From assembly GCA_003709165.1 (NCBI GenBank), contig RDRZ01000002.1, positions 62,001-126,000 on the forward strand: a stretch of DNA of 64,000 nucleotides, given 5' to 3'. Source of the DNA: Flavobacteriaceae bacterium PRS1. GTDB lineage: Bacteria > Bacteroidota > Bacteroidia > Flavobacteriales > Flavobacteriaceae. Below are positions 45,666 through 56,036 of this stretch, piece by piece. How positions within the stretch are numbered: the first letter of the stretch is position 1; the number at the start of each line of letters is the position of its first letter. A program made the position numbers and the translations under genes. Below the pieces are notes generated by a model, which was not told the origin of the DNA, did no database searches, and saw nothing but the letters and a program-made list of their open reading frames with translations.

Positions 45666-48600
45666 ATGAAAACAAAATTATTTAAAAATCTATTATTGTG
45701 TTGTTCTATTTTGCTTTTTGCTTATACACAAGCTCAAACTGTCTCTGGGAATGTGTCAGATGCAGATGGTCCATTAATAGGAACAAATGTCGTTGTAAAA
45801 GGAACCAATAATGGTGTTACAACAGACTTTGATGGTAATTACACCATAAACAATGTCGCATCAGATGCCATTTTAACAATTAGTTATCTTGGGTATTTAA
45901 CCCAAGATATATATGTTGAAGGTAGATCGACTATTGATATTATTATGGTGGAAGACACAAGTGAACTACAAGAAGTTGTAGTAACTGGGTATATCACTCA
46001 AACTAGAGGAGATATTACAGGATCCGTTTCATCAGTTAATATGGATGAAGCTGTAAAGGTTCCTGTAATAAATGTTGCAGAGGCACTTCAAGGAAGAGTT
46101 ACTGGTGTTTCTGTAGTTATTAATTCTCAGCCAGGAGCAGCTCCAAAAATTACAATTCGTGGATTTGGAACAAGCAACAATACTAATCCATTATATATAA
46201 TTAATGGAGTGCAAACACTCGATGCGAACATACTTAATAGTATTAATCCTTCAGATATTGAACAAATGAACGTGTTAAAAGATGCCGCAGCCGCAATATA
46301 TGGTGCTAGAGCTTCTAATGGGGTTATTATAATTACTACTAAAAGTGGTGGTTATAATATGGATAAAGCTAAAATATCCGTTGATTTTTACACGGGTACT
46401 TCTAAGGCTACAAACCTTCCAGGTCTTTTAAATGCACAACAACACGGAGATATGATATTTCAAAGTTTGCTTAATGATGGTGCAGTGGTTACACATCCAC
46501 AATATGGTTCAGGTGCTACTCCTGTAATTCCTTCACAACTAATAGGTGTAAGAGAAGATGCAAGCGTACTGCCTAATGGGACATATTGGCCAGACGCTAT
46601 TACACGAAATGCGCCGACTAGTAATCTTAGTATCTCCATGCAAAATGGAACAGAAACAGGAAAATATTATATGTCTGTAAATTACCTGACAAGAGAAGGA
46701 ATATTAAATTATACTGGGTTTAAGCGTGCAACCACTATGTTAAATTCAGAGTTTAAAGTCTTGGATAATAAATTGCAAATAGGAGAACATTTAAATGTTT
46801 CATATTCTAATACAAGAGCAGGAAATGGTGGGGCATTTGAAAACTCTATAAGAAGTAGTCCGTTAATTCCTGTTTATGATGATAATGGGAACTTTGCAGG
46901 AACTTATAGTAATTCTGCAGGATTAGGAAATGCCAGAAATCCAGCTTCACAATTATTTAGATCTAGAAATAACTTTAACAAGTCGTTAAGAGTTTTTGGA
47001 GATGTTTATCTAAAAGCCAACATAACTGACGATTTAACTTTTAAAACTACTTTGGCAGGAAGCGTGCAGTCGTTTGATACAAGAGCCTTCAATGCTTTAG
47101 ATCCTGAACATGGTGAGCCAATTTCTACCAATACATTAACCGAAACAGATCTTCTTAATTATGAATGGACTTGGAGTAATACGCTTAATTACAAAAAATC
47201 TTTTGGAGAACACGCCTTAAATGTCTTAGTTGGTATTGAAGCAGTTGAGGAAAGTGGAAGAGGTAAAGGTATTAGCCGTAATGGGTATTTATTTGAAACA
47301 CCAGATTTCTACTTATTGAGCAATGGATCTGCAACACCAAATATAGCATATGCTTATCAATATACCAATACTTTATGGTCAGTTTTCGGAACAGCTAATT
47401 ATAATTATAACCGCAAATATTTTGCTACAGCTACACTTCGTCGAGATCAATCTTCTCGTTTCAAAGGAGATAACCAAAGTGATATATTTCCTTCTTTTAG
47501 TGTAGGTTGGTTATTAAGTAAAGAAGATTTCTACCCGGATGATGCGTTAATAAACAGAATTAAATTAAAAGCATCTTATGGTGAATTAGGAAATCAGACC
47601 TTACCTGGTGAAAATTTAACTGAGAATGTTTCGGCTTTAAATGAAGGTTTAGCTAATTATTCATTTAATGGGACTTCCATATCAACTGGCGCCATATTAG
47701 CTAGTGTAGGAAATCCTGACTTGGTATGGGAAACCAGTGTTTCTACAAATTTTGGTATAGATTTAACAGCGTTTGATAATAAACTAAATTTGGGATTAGA
47801 ATTTTTTAAAATAGAAACTAAAAATTTAATCACACCCGATAATAGTTTAATAAGTACAACAGCGATTGATGCTGCTGCTCCTTTAGTAAATTTAGGTGAT
47901 GTTGAGAATAAAGGTTTTGAATTGAGCCTTGGTTTCCATGATAAAACTAGTTCTGGTTGGTCTTATGGTATTGATCTAAATCTATCCAGCTATAAAAATG
48001 AAGTTACCGCCTTAATAAGTGATTATCAAATAGGTTATACTGGTTTTAGAGGTGGCGCTGTAACAAGAACAGAAGTAGGCCGTCCAATATCATCTTTTTA
48101 TGGACGTGTTGTTGAAGGATTTGATGCCAATGGTAGATTTTTATATAAAGATATAAATGGGGATGGTATAACTAATGACGAAGATCGTACTTATATTGGT
48201 TCTCCGCATCCTGATTTTACTTATGGTATCAATTTAACGGCAGCTTATAAAAGTTTTGATACATCTATATTTTTTACAGGTTCTCAAGGAAATGATATTT
48301 ATAACTATGAGAAGATTTATACAGATTTTCCAACCTTTTTTAATGGAAATAGAAGTACACGTGTTCTGAATTCTTGGACTCCAAGCAATACGAATGCTGC
48401 TCTTCCAGCCTTGAGCCAAACAATTACAAACAATGAAACCAGTCCTAATACTTATTTTGTAGAGGATGGTTCTTACTTAAGATTAAAAAACTTACAAATC
48501 GGTTATACATTCTCTGATGATATTTCTAATAAAATAGGTATGGATTCTTTCCGTATATACTTACAAGGAACTAATTTATTTACGATGACAGATTATGAAG

Positions 48601-48707
48601 GAATTGATCCAGAAATAATTTCGAATGATAATTTAACTTTAGGGGTAGATAATCAAATCTATCCTATATCTCAAATATACACTTTTGGTGTTAACTTAAA
48701 ATTTTAA
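45666..48707 (+). CDS. SusC/RagA-family TonB-linked outer-membrane protein
   Basis: I start at ATG 45666 because it gives a clean signal peptide (LLLCCSILLFAYTQAQ); the open frame extends 33 codons further upstream. The 1013-residue protein has a CarboxypepD_reg-like domain (TVSGNVSDADGPLIGTNV), then a plug with the SusC pattern EALQGRVTGVSV, ITIRGFGTSNNTNPLYIINGV and LKDAAAAIYGARASNGVIIITTKSG. A barrel closes with FGVNLKF. It forms the import channel of a SusCD pair with the gene 4 bases downstream, so a glycan or oligosaccharide substrate is likely. No glycoside hydrolase gene is in the window to narrow it. Confidence 0.95.
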   Translation: MKTKLFKNLLLCCSILLFAYTQAQTVSGNVSDADGPLIGTNVVVKGTNNGVTTDFDGNYTINNVASDAILTISYLGYLTQDIYVEGRSTIDIIMVEDTSELQEVVVTGYITQTRGDITGSVSSVNMDEAVKVPVINVAEALQGRVTGVSVVINSQPGAAPKITIRGFGTSNNTNPLYIINGVQTLDANILNSINPSDIEQMNVLKDAAAAIYGARASNGVIIITTKSGGYNMDKAKISVDFYTGTSKATNLPGLLNAQQHGDMIFQSLLNDGAVVTHPQYGSGATPVIPSQLIGVREDASVLPNGTYWPDAITRNAPTSNLSISMQNGTETGKYYMSVNYLTREGILNYTGFKRATTMLNSEFKVLDNKLQIGEHLNVSYSNTRAGNGGAFENSIRSSPLIPVYDDNGNFAGTYSNSAGLGNARNPASQLFRSRNNFNKSLRVFGDVYLKANITDDLTFKTTLAGSVQSFDTRAFNALDPEHGEPISTNTLTETDLLNYEWTWSNTLNYKKSFGEHALNVLVGIEAVEESGRGKGISRNGYLFETPDFYLLSNGSATPNIAYAYQYTNTLWSVFGTANYNYNRKYFATATLRRDQSSRFKGDNQSDIFPSFSVGWLLSKEDFYPDDALINRIKLKASYGELGNQTLPGENLTENVSALNEGLANYSFNGTSISTGAILASVGNPDLVWETSVSTNFGIDLTAFDNKLNLGLEFFKIETKNLITPDNSLISTTAIDAAAPLVNLGDVENKGFELSLGFHDKTSSGWSYGIDLNLSSYKNEVTALISDYQIGYTGFRGGAVTRTEVGRPISSFYGRVVEGFDANGRFLYKDINGDGITNDEDRTYIGSPHPDFTYGINLTAAYKSFDTSIFFTGSQGNDIYNYEKIYTDFPTFFNGNRSTRVLNSWTPSNTNAALPALSQTITNNETSPNTYFVEDGSYLRLKNLQIGYTFSDDISNKIGMDSFRIYLQGTNLFTMTDYEGIDPEIISNDNLTLGVDNQIYPISQIYTFGVNLKF

Positions 48708-48711
48708 AACT

Positions 48712-50388
48712 ATGAAAACAAAAATTGGTTATTTTTTACTTATGTTAGTTGGGGTATTAGCGTGTAGTGAAGATTTTACAGAGACCCCTGCCGTTGGTGC
48801 GTTAAGCGACCAAGCACTTCAAAATGCAGTAGGTGTAGATTTATTACTTACTGGGGCTTACTCAGTTTTAGATGGAGCTAGTAACAATGGAAGTGGATGG
48901 ACTACCAGTGGTGATAACTGGTGGTTTGATGCCATGTCAGATGATGCCCATAAAGGAAGTACAGACGGTGATCAAGCCGATTTGTATTTATTAGAAATCT
49001 TAGATTGGACAAGTGGAAATCCGTATCTTTTAGGTAAATGGAAAGCTCTTTATGCTGGTGAAAATAGAGCCAATGCTGTAATCTCATTGATTGGTACTAT
49101 TGAAGAAGGTGATTTTTCAGTACAATTAGCCGAAGCTAGATTTTTAAGAGGGCACTATAATTTTGAACTTCAAAAAATATTTGGAAATGTTGCTTATATC
49201 TCTGATGAGAACTATGCAAATGTAGAGTTCAACCAGCCTAACCCTGGCCCAATTTGGGATCAAATTGAGGCAGATTTCGAATTTGCTATGAGTAATTTAC
49301 CTAGCTCTCAAGGAGCTGATGTAGGACGTCCAAACTCCTGGACCGCTCAGGCTTTTTTAGGAAAAGTGCATTTATTTCAATCCGATTGGGGTCAAGCATT
49401 ATCCTTGCTTACAGGCGTAATTAATAGCGGCACATATGCATTATTGCCAGAATTTGTAGATAATTTTCGCCTTGCTGGAGACAACAGCATTGAATCTGTT
49501 TTTGCAATTCAATTTACTGCCGATGGAGGACAATCTTTTAACGGTAACCAAGGAGGTACCTTAAATTTTGGCGGACCTAATGGTTGGTGCTGTGGATTTT
49601 ACCAACCTACACAAGATTTAGCAAATGCTTTTCAAACCTCTAGTGGTTTACCTTTGTTAGATACCTATAACCAGACGGATGTTGCTAATGATTATGGGGT
49701 TACTTCTTCTGAAGCCTTTTCGGCACATACGGGACCTTTAGATCCTAGAATTGATTATACGTTAGGAAGAAGAACAATTCAGTACAATGGATGGGGAGAA
49801 ATGATAGGGAAAGATTGGATTCGTGCTGGCTTTGCTGATATATCTGGACCTTATTTACCAAAGAAAAACGTTTATTACATAGGTGAAGATGCTAATATGG
49901 GCACCGGTGGATGGGGTCAACAACATTCTGGTATTAATTATCATATCATGAGATATTCTGATGTGTTGTTAATGGCTGCAGAAGCTGCAGTTGAAACTGG
50001 CGATATGAATACAGCTTTAGATTATGTAAATCAAGTTAGAAGTAGAGCAAAGAATATGAGCTATGTGCAAAATCTTGATGAAACAGGAGATGCTGCTAAT
50101 TATGAGATAGAATTATATACTACCTTAGGTGGTCAAGACAATGCGAGAAAGGCAGTACGCTTTGAACGTCGTATTGAACTTGGCATGGAGGGACATAGAT
50201 TATTTGACATAAGAAGATGGAATAATGGTACAACAACTATGAATGATTATTTTACTAATGAATCACGTGTAATTACTTCTTTTGCTGGTAAGGCAAATAC
50301 TTATGAAGCGAAACATAATATGTGTCCAATTCCTTTAACAGCAATTGATTTAAGTGGTGGAATCTTAACTCAAAATTCTGGGTATTAA
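48712..50388 (+). CDS. SusD/RagB-family nutrient-binding lipoprotein
   Basis: This 558-residue lipoprotein has Cys18 (GVLACSED). SusD features include the early ALQNAVGVDLLLTGAYSVLDG, the TPR-like ENRANAVISLIG and AEARFLRGHYNFELQKIFGNV, the central GRPNSWTAQAFLGKVHL, and the C-terminal NYHIMRYSDVLLMAAEAA, FERRIELGMEGHRLFDIRRW and MCPIPLTAID. It binds substrate at the cell surface and closes over SusC. It starts 4 bases after susC and is followed by a long perfect hairpin, so the transcript probably ends there or is processed before the ASPIC/UnbV gene. Confidence 0.95.
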   Translation: MKTKIGYFLLMLVGVLACSEDFTETPAVGALSDQALQNAVGVDLLLTGAYSVLDGASNNGSGWTTSGDNWWFDAMSDDAHKGSTDGDQADLYLLEILDWTSGNPYLLGKWKALYAGENRANAVISLIGTIEEGDFSVQLAEARFLRGHYNFELQKIFGNVAYISDENYANVEFNQPNPGPIWDQIEADFEFAMSNLPSSQGADVGRPNSWTAQAFLGKVHLFQSDWGQALSLLTGVINSGTYALLPEFVDNFRLAGDNSIESVFAIQFTADGGQSFNGNQGGTLNFGGPNGWCCGFYQPTQDLANAFQTSSGLPLLDTYNQTDVANDYGVTSSEAFSAHTGPLDPRIDYTLGRRTIQYNGWGEMIGKDWIRAGFADISGPYLPKKNVYYIGEDANMGTGGWGQQHSGINYHIMRYSDVLLMAAEAAVETGDMNTALDYVNQVRSRAKNMSYVQNLDETGDAANYEIELYTTLGGQDNARKAVRFERRIELGMEGHRLFDIRRWNNGTTTMNDYFTNESRVITSFAGKANTYEAKHNMCPIPLTAIDLSGGILTQNSGY

Positions 50389-50423
50389 ATATTAAGTGTT
50401 GGTTTTTTAATTTTTATATTAGT

Positions 50424-50467
50424 CCAATTATGAAAACAGAGCTTAATCGCTCTGTTTTCATAATTGG
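50424..50467. terminator. Perfect 19-bp hairpin after the SusD gene (bidirectional terminator)
   Basis: A 19-base left arm (50424-50442, containing GAAAACAGAGC) pairs without mismatch with the right arm (50449-50467, containing GCTCTGTTTTC) around TTAATC. The inner part AAAACAGAGC/GCTCTGTTTT has the form of an intrinsic terminator. The perfect extension beyond the T-run is unusual. Confidence 0.75.
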
Positions 50468-50609
50468 GCATTAGATTGTTAGATCAAAAGTTCTTAAGAA
50501 TTTATTAAAATATAAAATATTTTCAGCATTACTAATATTTTAGTTATATTTATTTGGCCTGTATCTTTTGTAATGACCTACATTAAATCAATATAAATTC
50601 TATTTTATC

Positions 50610-53600
50610 ATGCATAAAATATGCTTCAGATTGGGTATTTTTCTATTACTAATTTCATGTACTTCTTGTCAAAAAAAAGAGGAGAACACTACCAAAATAT
50701 TTAATCAATTAACTCCTAAACAAACTGGTATTTTTTTTGCTAATAATTTGATAGAAACGGACTCTTTAAATTATTTCTCTTATGCATATATGTATATGGG
50801 TGGAGGTGTAGCAGCTGGCGATTTTAATAATGATGGTTTAAATGATTTGTTTTTTACCGGAAATATGGTGCCCAATAAATTATACCTTAACAAAGGAGGA
50901 TTAAAGTTCGAAGATATTAGTAAACAAGCAGGAATAGAAGGTGATAAGCGTTGGTTTACCGGAGTTACCACGGCCGATGTTAATGGCGATGGGTATTTAG
51001 ATATTTACTGCTCGGTAGGAGGGAAATTCGAACCAAAAAACAATCTGCTCTATATTAATAATGGAGATATGACCTTTACTGAACGTGCTGAAGAGTATGG
51101 TATTGATGACATTGGCAATTCAGTACAAGCAACATTTTTTGATTATGACCTAGATGGAGATTTAGATTTATATGTCGCAAATTACCCGCCTACTCCATTT
51201 AATGCTCCTAATCAATTTTATCAATTTAAAATGTATAACACCAAAGATATAGAAACCGATAAGCTATATAGAAATGACGGTGGTAAATTTACAAATGTAA
51301 CAGATGAAGCCGGATTGCGATCTTTTGGATTATCGCTAAGTGTTACGGTAAGCGACCTAAATCAGGATGGATGGCCAGATATATATGTCTCCAACGATTT
51401 TAGCACACCAGATTACCTATATATTAATAACGGAGACGGTACCTTTAAAGAGCAAGTTAAAGAAGCTACAGATCAGATTTCTTTTTATGGAATGGGTGTA
51501 GATATAGCCGATTATAACAATGACGGACTATTAGACATTTTTCAAGTAGATATGGATGCGCCTAATAACAGACGTGCAAAAGCGAATATGGCCAGTATGA
51601 ATCCACAATTGTTTTGGGGTACGGTCAATTCAGGGTTTCACTACCAATATATGCATAATTGCCTCCAGTTAAACACAGGAAATATTATAAATAATACACC
51701 TACCTTCAGCAATGTAAGCCGGTTATCAGGAGCTTCTTCTACAGACTGGAGTTGGGGGCCCTTATTTGCAGATTTAGATAATGATGGTTGGAAAGATTTA
51801 TTTATTACTAATGGGATCAGAAGAGAAGTTAATAACCGTGATTATTTTAAAATGTTGGAAGGTGTCAAAAATCTGAACGATAGTCTACTCGAACGTACCT
51901 TACAAATTCCTTTCGAAAAAATAGACAATTATGTTTTTCGAAATAAAGGAGATCTCACTTTTGAAAAAATGAATCAGAAATGGGGTATAAGTTTTAAAGG
52001 ATTTTCTAATGGTGCAGTCTATGTTGATTTGGATAATGACGGAGATCTTGAAATTGTAGTAAATAATATTGATGATTATGCCAGTATATTCGAGAATAAA
52101 AGCTCTGAAATAAACAATTTTATCATATTAAAACTGAACGGTACCCATATGAATAGATTTGGCTTAGGTGCTAAAGTTGAAATTAAATCTGAAGGGATTA
52201 CTCAAATACAAGAGCTAACCCTAACGAGAGGTTATCAATCTTCTGTTGCTCCCGAACTTCATTTTGGATTAGGAAAATCTGAACTGATTAACCAGTTAAC
52301 AATTACCTGGCCAGATGGTAATGTACAGATATTAAACAATATCGTAGCGAACCAGATTTTGCAATTAAAACACGAGGAATCTATCCCTGTAAAAATGATT
52401 GTTAAAGATCAAAAGCGTCTATTTGTTAATGTCACTGAACAATTGGGATTAAAACACAAACACAGTGAGAATTTGTATGATGATTTTATAAAAGAAGTAC
52501 TGTTGCCACATCGTACCTCTACGTTTGGTCCATATTTATCTATAGGTGATCTTAACAATGATAATATGGAAGATTTCTTTATCTCAGGAGCCTCACAGTA
52601 CAAATCAGGATTGTATTTTCAAACCTCCGAAGGCTTTGAACAACAACACACCATTCTTGATGAAGATAATAAGTATGAAGATATGGGGTCGTTGATGTTT
52701 GATGCTGATAATGATGGTGACTTAGATTTATATGTTGTGAGTGGAGGTAATGAATTTGACGCGGGGTCTGAAATGTTGCAAGATAGATTATTTCTCAATG
52801 ATGGATCAGGAAATTTAACAAGAGCTATTGGCGCTTTGCCTATTATGCTTACCAGCGGGTCAAGGGTATACAATGCAGATTTTGATAATGATGGGGATAT
52901 GGATTTGTTTGTTTGTGGAAGGCTTGTTCCGGGAAATTATCCTGCTCCGGCAAGAAGTTATATCTTGGAAAATAAAAGCACCCCAGATAACATCCTTTTT
53001 GTAGATGTTACAGAAGATATCTCACCTGAACTTTTTAAACCAGGGCTCGTAACAGCAGCCTCCTGGAGCGATTATAATAACGATGGATGGGTAGACTTAA
53101 TTGTGACAGGTGAATGGATGCCTATTCGGGTTTTTCAAAATATCAATGGAAAATTAAAAGAGACCTCAAAAAAAATGGGCTTAGATAAAAGCACTGGATG
53201 GTGGTTTAGTATAGCTAATGGAGATTTTGATAACGATGGAGATCTTGATTTTATCTTGGGAAATCTGGGTTTAAATTACAAATACAAATCCTCTGAAGGA
53301 AAAACATTTGATATCTATTTAAATGATTTTGATAAAAACAATAGTAACGATATTGTGTTAAGCTATTATAACGAAGGTGAAAAATATCCTGTTAGAGGGC
53401 GTGAGTGTTCCTCGCAACAAATACCAGCTATAAAAGGTAAATTTAAAAATTACGAGTCCTACTCAAATGCTAATTTAGTAGATATTTATACTGAAAAAGA
53501 CCTTGAAGAATCATTGCATTATCAAGTAAATACTTTTGCAAGTATGTATATGGAAAACAAAGGGGACAAATTTGTGCTTCATGAATTACCAAACATGGCA

Positions 53601-53897
53601 CAATTGTCAAGTATAAATCAAATTATTCCTTATGATTTTGATGCCGATGGTAATCTCGATTTTGTTCTGGCAGGAAATTTATATGCTTCCGAGGTTGAAA
53701 CCCCGCGGAATGATGCTGGAAAAGGCATGTTTATGAAAGGTGATGGTCATGGTAATTTTAAAGCCATCCCTTATGTAAACAGTGGATTATATACAGCAAA
53801 AGACGTTAAGGATTTAGCGATGATAACAATAAAAGGTAAACGGATGATTCTAGTCGCTAATAACGATACTTATATAGAAGTCGTTAAATTTAATTAA
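50610..53897 (+). CDS. VCBS/FG-GAP repeat lipoprotein with ASPIC/UnbV domain
   Basis: This 1095-residue lipoprotein (LLLISC, Cys17) is built of repeated beta-propeller blades with calcium-loop patterns: GDFNNDGLNDLFFTGN, ADVNGDGYLDIYCSVG, YDLDGDLDLYVANY, LNQDGWPDIYVSND and further copies to FDADGNLDFVLAG. In the middle (about 505-590) is an ASPIC/UnbV domain (LTLTRGYQSSVAPELHFGLGK, LTITWPDG). Such proteins resemble CRTAC1 and are often found beside SusCD pairs in marine Bacteroidota. They are presumed surface proteins that bind ligand or matrix; the exact role is not established. It is 221 bases after susD and may have its own promoter. Confidence 0.9.
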   Translation: MHKICFRLGIFLLLISCTSCQKKEENTTKIFNQLTPKQTGIFFANNLIETDSLNYFSYAYMYMGGGVAAGDFNNDGLNDLFFTGNMVPNKLYLNKGGLKFEDISKQAGIEGDKRWFTGVTTADVNGDGYLDIYCSVGGKFEPKNNLLYINNGDMTFTERAEEYGIDDIGNSVQATFFDYDLDGDLDLYVANYPPTPFNAPNQFYQFKMYNTKDIETDKLYRNDGGKFTNVTDEAGLRSFGLSLSVTVSDLNQDGWPDIYVSNDFSTPDYLYINNGDGTFKEQVKEATDQISFYGMGVDIADYNNDGLLDIFQVDMDAPNNRRAKANMASMNPQLFWGTVNSGFHYQYMHNCLQLNTGNIINNTPTFSNVSRLSGASSTDWSWGPLFADLDNDGWKDLFITNGIRREVNNRDYFKMLEGVKNLNDSLLERTLQIPFEKIDNYVFRNKGDLTFEKMNQKWGISFKGFSNGAVYVDLDNDGDLEIVVNNIDDYASIFENKSSEINNFIILKLNGTHMNRFGLGAKVEIKSEGITQIQELTLTRGYQSSVAPELHFGLGKSELINQLTITWPDGNVQILNNIVANQILQLKHEESIPVKMIVKDQKRLFVNVTEQLGLKHKHSENLYDDFIKEVLLPHRTSTFGPYLSIGDLNNDNMEDFFISGASQYKSGLYFQTSEGFEQQHTILDEDNKYEDMGSLMFDADNDGDLDLYVVSGGNEFDAGSEMLQDRLFLNDGSGNLTRAIGALPIMLTSGSRVYNADFDNDGDMDLFVCGRLVPGNYPAPARSYILENKSTPDNILFVDVTEDISPELFKPGLVTAASWSDYNNDGWVDLIVTGEWMPIRVFQNINGKLKETSKKMGLDKSTGWWFSIANGDFDNDGDLDFILGNLGLNYKYKSSEGKTFDIYLNDFDKNNSNDIVLSYYNEGEKYPVRGRECSSQQIPAIKGKFKNYESYSNANLVDIYTEKDLEESLHYQVNTFASMYMENKGDKFVLHELPNMAQLSSINQIIPYDFDADGNLDFVLAGNLYASEVETPRNDAGKGMFMKGDGHGNFKAIPYVNSGLYTAKDVKDLAMITIKGKRMILVANNDTYIEVVKFN

Positions 53898-53981
53898 TTT
53901 CTTCTATAATATTATATAAGCGTGTATTGTATTTAGTATATTGATTTTTTTAACAAGTATAAAAATAAAATAACTTTTATT

Positions 53982-53989
53982 TAAATTTG
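53982..53989 (+). promoter_or_regulatory. Putative -7 box (TAAATTTG) for the cupredoxin gene
   Basis: TAAATTTG matches TAnnTTTG and lies 25 bases before the ATG at 54015, giving a leader of roughly 20 nt. No clear -33 TTG is seen at 18-20 bases upstream. Confidence 0.5.
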
Positions 53990-54014
53990 CATCACATAAA
54001 ACAAAACAGATAAA

Positions 54015-54471
54015 ATGAAAACATTCAAATATTTATTATTATCAATTTTTGCGATTACAATCATGGTAAGTTGTGGAGGGGAAGAAAAAAGACGATAATG
54101 TTGCAAATATTGTTTTGACCGCCGATGATTTTATGAAATTCAATAAGACAGAAATAAAAGTTAAGTCAGGACAAAAAGTAAAACTTACACTTAGGCATAT
54201 TGGTAAGTTGGATAAAAATGTAATGGATTATAATGTGGTAATCTTAAAAAAGGATGTATACCCTGTAAAGTTTGCGGCTATAGCAGCTATAGAACGTGAT
54301 AATGAATATATTCCAAAAGATTCACAAGATATTATTGTTTACACTAAACTTATAGGAGGAGGAGAAACCACTGTAATAGAATTTGATGCACCAGAAGCAG
54401 GAACCTATGAATTTTTATGTAGTTTCCCAGCACATTTTGCGATGATGCGCGGTAAGTTTATTGTTGAGTAA
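54015..54471 (+). pseudogene. Azurin/plastocyanin-like lipoprotein, frameshifted after the signal peptide
   Basis: ATG 54015 gives a lipoprotein signal peptide (KYLLLSIFAITIMVSC), but a run of six A at 54085-54090 puts the frame into a TAA at 54096. Five A would join it to the downstream frame, which continues to 54471 as an azurin-like cupredoxin: ANIVLTADDFMKFNKTEI, LRHIGKLDKNVM and the copper loop CSFPAHFAMM with the expected Cys, His and Met. The remaining ligand, His in the family pattern VMGHN, is Tyr here (VMDYN). Both the frameshift and the ligand loss argue against a working blue copper protein. The normal role would be periplasmic electron transfer, perhaps from the nearby GMC dehydrogenase. 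Confidence 0.75.
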
Positions 54472-54508
54472 TAAATTTTATTATTAAAAAGGCTTAGAAT
54501 CAAAAATA

Positions 54509-55950
54509 TTAATCTAAACTCCATCCTTTTCTATAATCTCTTTTAACAAATTGATTAGCAGGTTCAAAATTAGTTATTTTCATATTTGTACCATCCCAAA
54601 GTAATTTTTTACGGCCTGGATATTCAAATCGGTTACCACTTTTTTCTCTTAAATTGTAACTCCTAATCGCTAAGTTCCTCATTAAAATAGACTCGGTTAA
54701 CGGTCCCGTAAAATCAAAAGACGAGGTTAATGCTTTGTGTTTTTCTTTACCAAAACCTTCTTTACACGCTTCTACCCATTTTGCTTGATGTCCGTTTTCT
54801 GGTAATGACATGGATTTAGTCGCTTGCGATGGTTTAATAAGCTCTCCTGAGTTGAGATATATTTTTGGGTTCAAACCATAGGTTCCACAGGTCATTATAC
54901 CTTTTTCTCCCATCAATAGAACACCATTCGTACTATTTTCATCACCTAGTGGATGATCTGCAGGAATCAGCTCTGGATGAAATAGACGCAAACCTCCATC
55001 GGTCCAATTCAATTTTACTTCAACAGGATTTTTATTACTTGCTGCAAATTTTAATTGTGTCCTAGATGAAGGAGGGCAAGATTCTGGAGATAGTCTGGCA
55101 CCCAGTCTTTTGAATATATTGCACCAACACTACTTTCTACTTCCGATGGGTAGCCAAGACCCAAAACTTTATATGGAGGATCAATTAAATGACATCCCAT
55201 ATCTCCAAGAGCCCCAGTTCCAAAATTCCACCAGCCTCTCCATTTAAATGGATGGTATAAAGGATGATAATCTACCCATTGTGCCGGACCTCCCCAGTTA
55301 TCCCAATCTAAGCCACTTAACATTTCAGGTTTATCGGTTGGTGTTTGTATGCCCTGAGGCCAAACAGGTCTATTTGTCCATACATGAACTTGACTTACAT
55401 TTCCAATCATTCCATTATCAAACCAATCAATCATTATTTGCACATCTGAACCAGAAGCTCCCTGATTTCCCATTTGGGTCACCACTTTATATCTGTTAGC
55501 AGCTTGAGTAAGTACCCTAGCCTCGTGAATACTATGAGTTAAAGGCTTTTGAACATATACATGTTTATTCATTTGCATAGCTGCAAGAGAAATAACAGCA
55601 TGAGTATGGTCTGGGGTTGAAACTGTTATCGCATCAATATCTTTTATTTCATCAAGAACTTTTCTAAAATCTTTATACTTTTTAACTTTAGGAAATTTTT
55701 TAAAAGCTCTGGACGCCATGTTCCAATCAACATCGCAAATAGCAGCAATATTCGATGCTCCGTTATTCCATACATTTACGGCATCACTAAATCCTTTGCC
55801 TCCGCCACCTATTACTGCAACATTCAATTTATCACTTGGTGCTATGAATCCTCTACCCAAAACATGTCTGGGAATTATTGAAATTCCAGCAAAAGTTAAG
55901 ACGGAATTTTTAATAAATGTACGTCTGTTTGTTTTATTGTTTAACCCCAT
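54509..55950 (-). pseudogene. Tat-exported Gfo/Idh/MocA-family oxidoreductase, frameshifted
   Basis: The 5' part (55950 down to about 55090) has a Tat signal (NRRTFIKNS), Rossmann fold VAVIGGGGKG, the EKP-equivalent YVQKPLTHS and the active-site region GDMGCHLIDPP. After KDWVPDY the frame runs out of homology and stops at 55051. Restoring one base near 55090 reads D-Y-S-P-E-S-C-P-P and continues through NWTDGGLRLFHPELIP to the end at 54509 (KRDYRKGWSLD). So the gene was about 480 codons long. Family members oxidise sugars or their derivatives with bound NAD(P). It is last of the GMC/subunit 3/DUF1080 group on this strand. A sequencing error cannot be excluded. Confidence 0.8.
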
Positions 55951-56036
55951 AATATTAAATTGAATAGTTGAACATTCGCGATATATTTTAAATTTAAGGT
56001 TTTCTTTTTAAACGTATGCTAGTAAATTACCATTAT

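Noticed and set aside
50640-53900. Repeated GAT/AAT-rich segments in the ASPIC/UnbV gene as a DNA repeat array
   Set aside because: They encode calcium-loop motifs of successive propeller blades, so the repetition is at protein level.
54080-54098. Programmed frameshifting at the A6-G run of the cupredoxin gene
   Set aside because: The AAAAAAG heptamer is not in the phase needed for classical -1 slippage and the required change is +1. With other lesions nearby, an indel in the A-run is more likely, though transcript slippage is not excluded.
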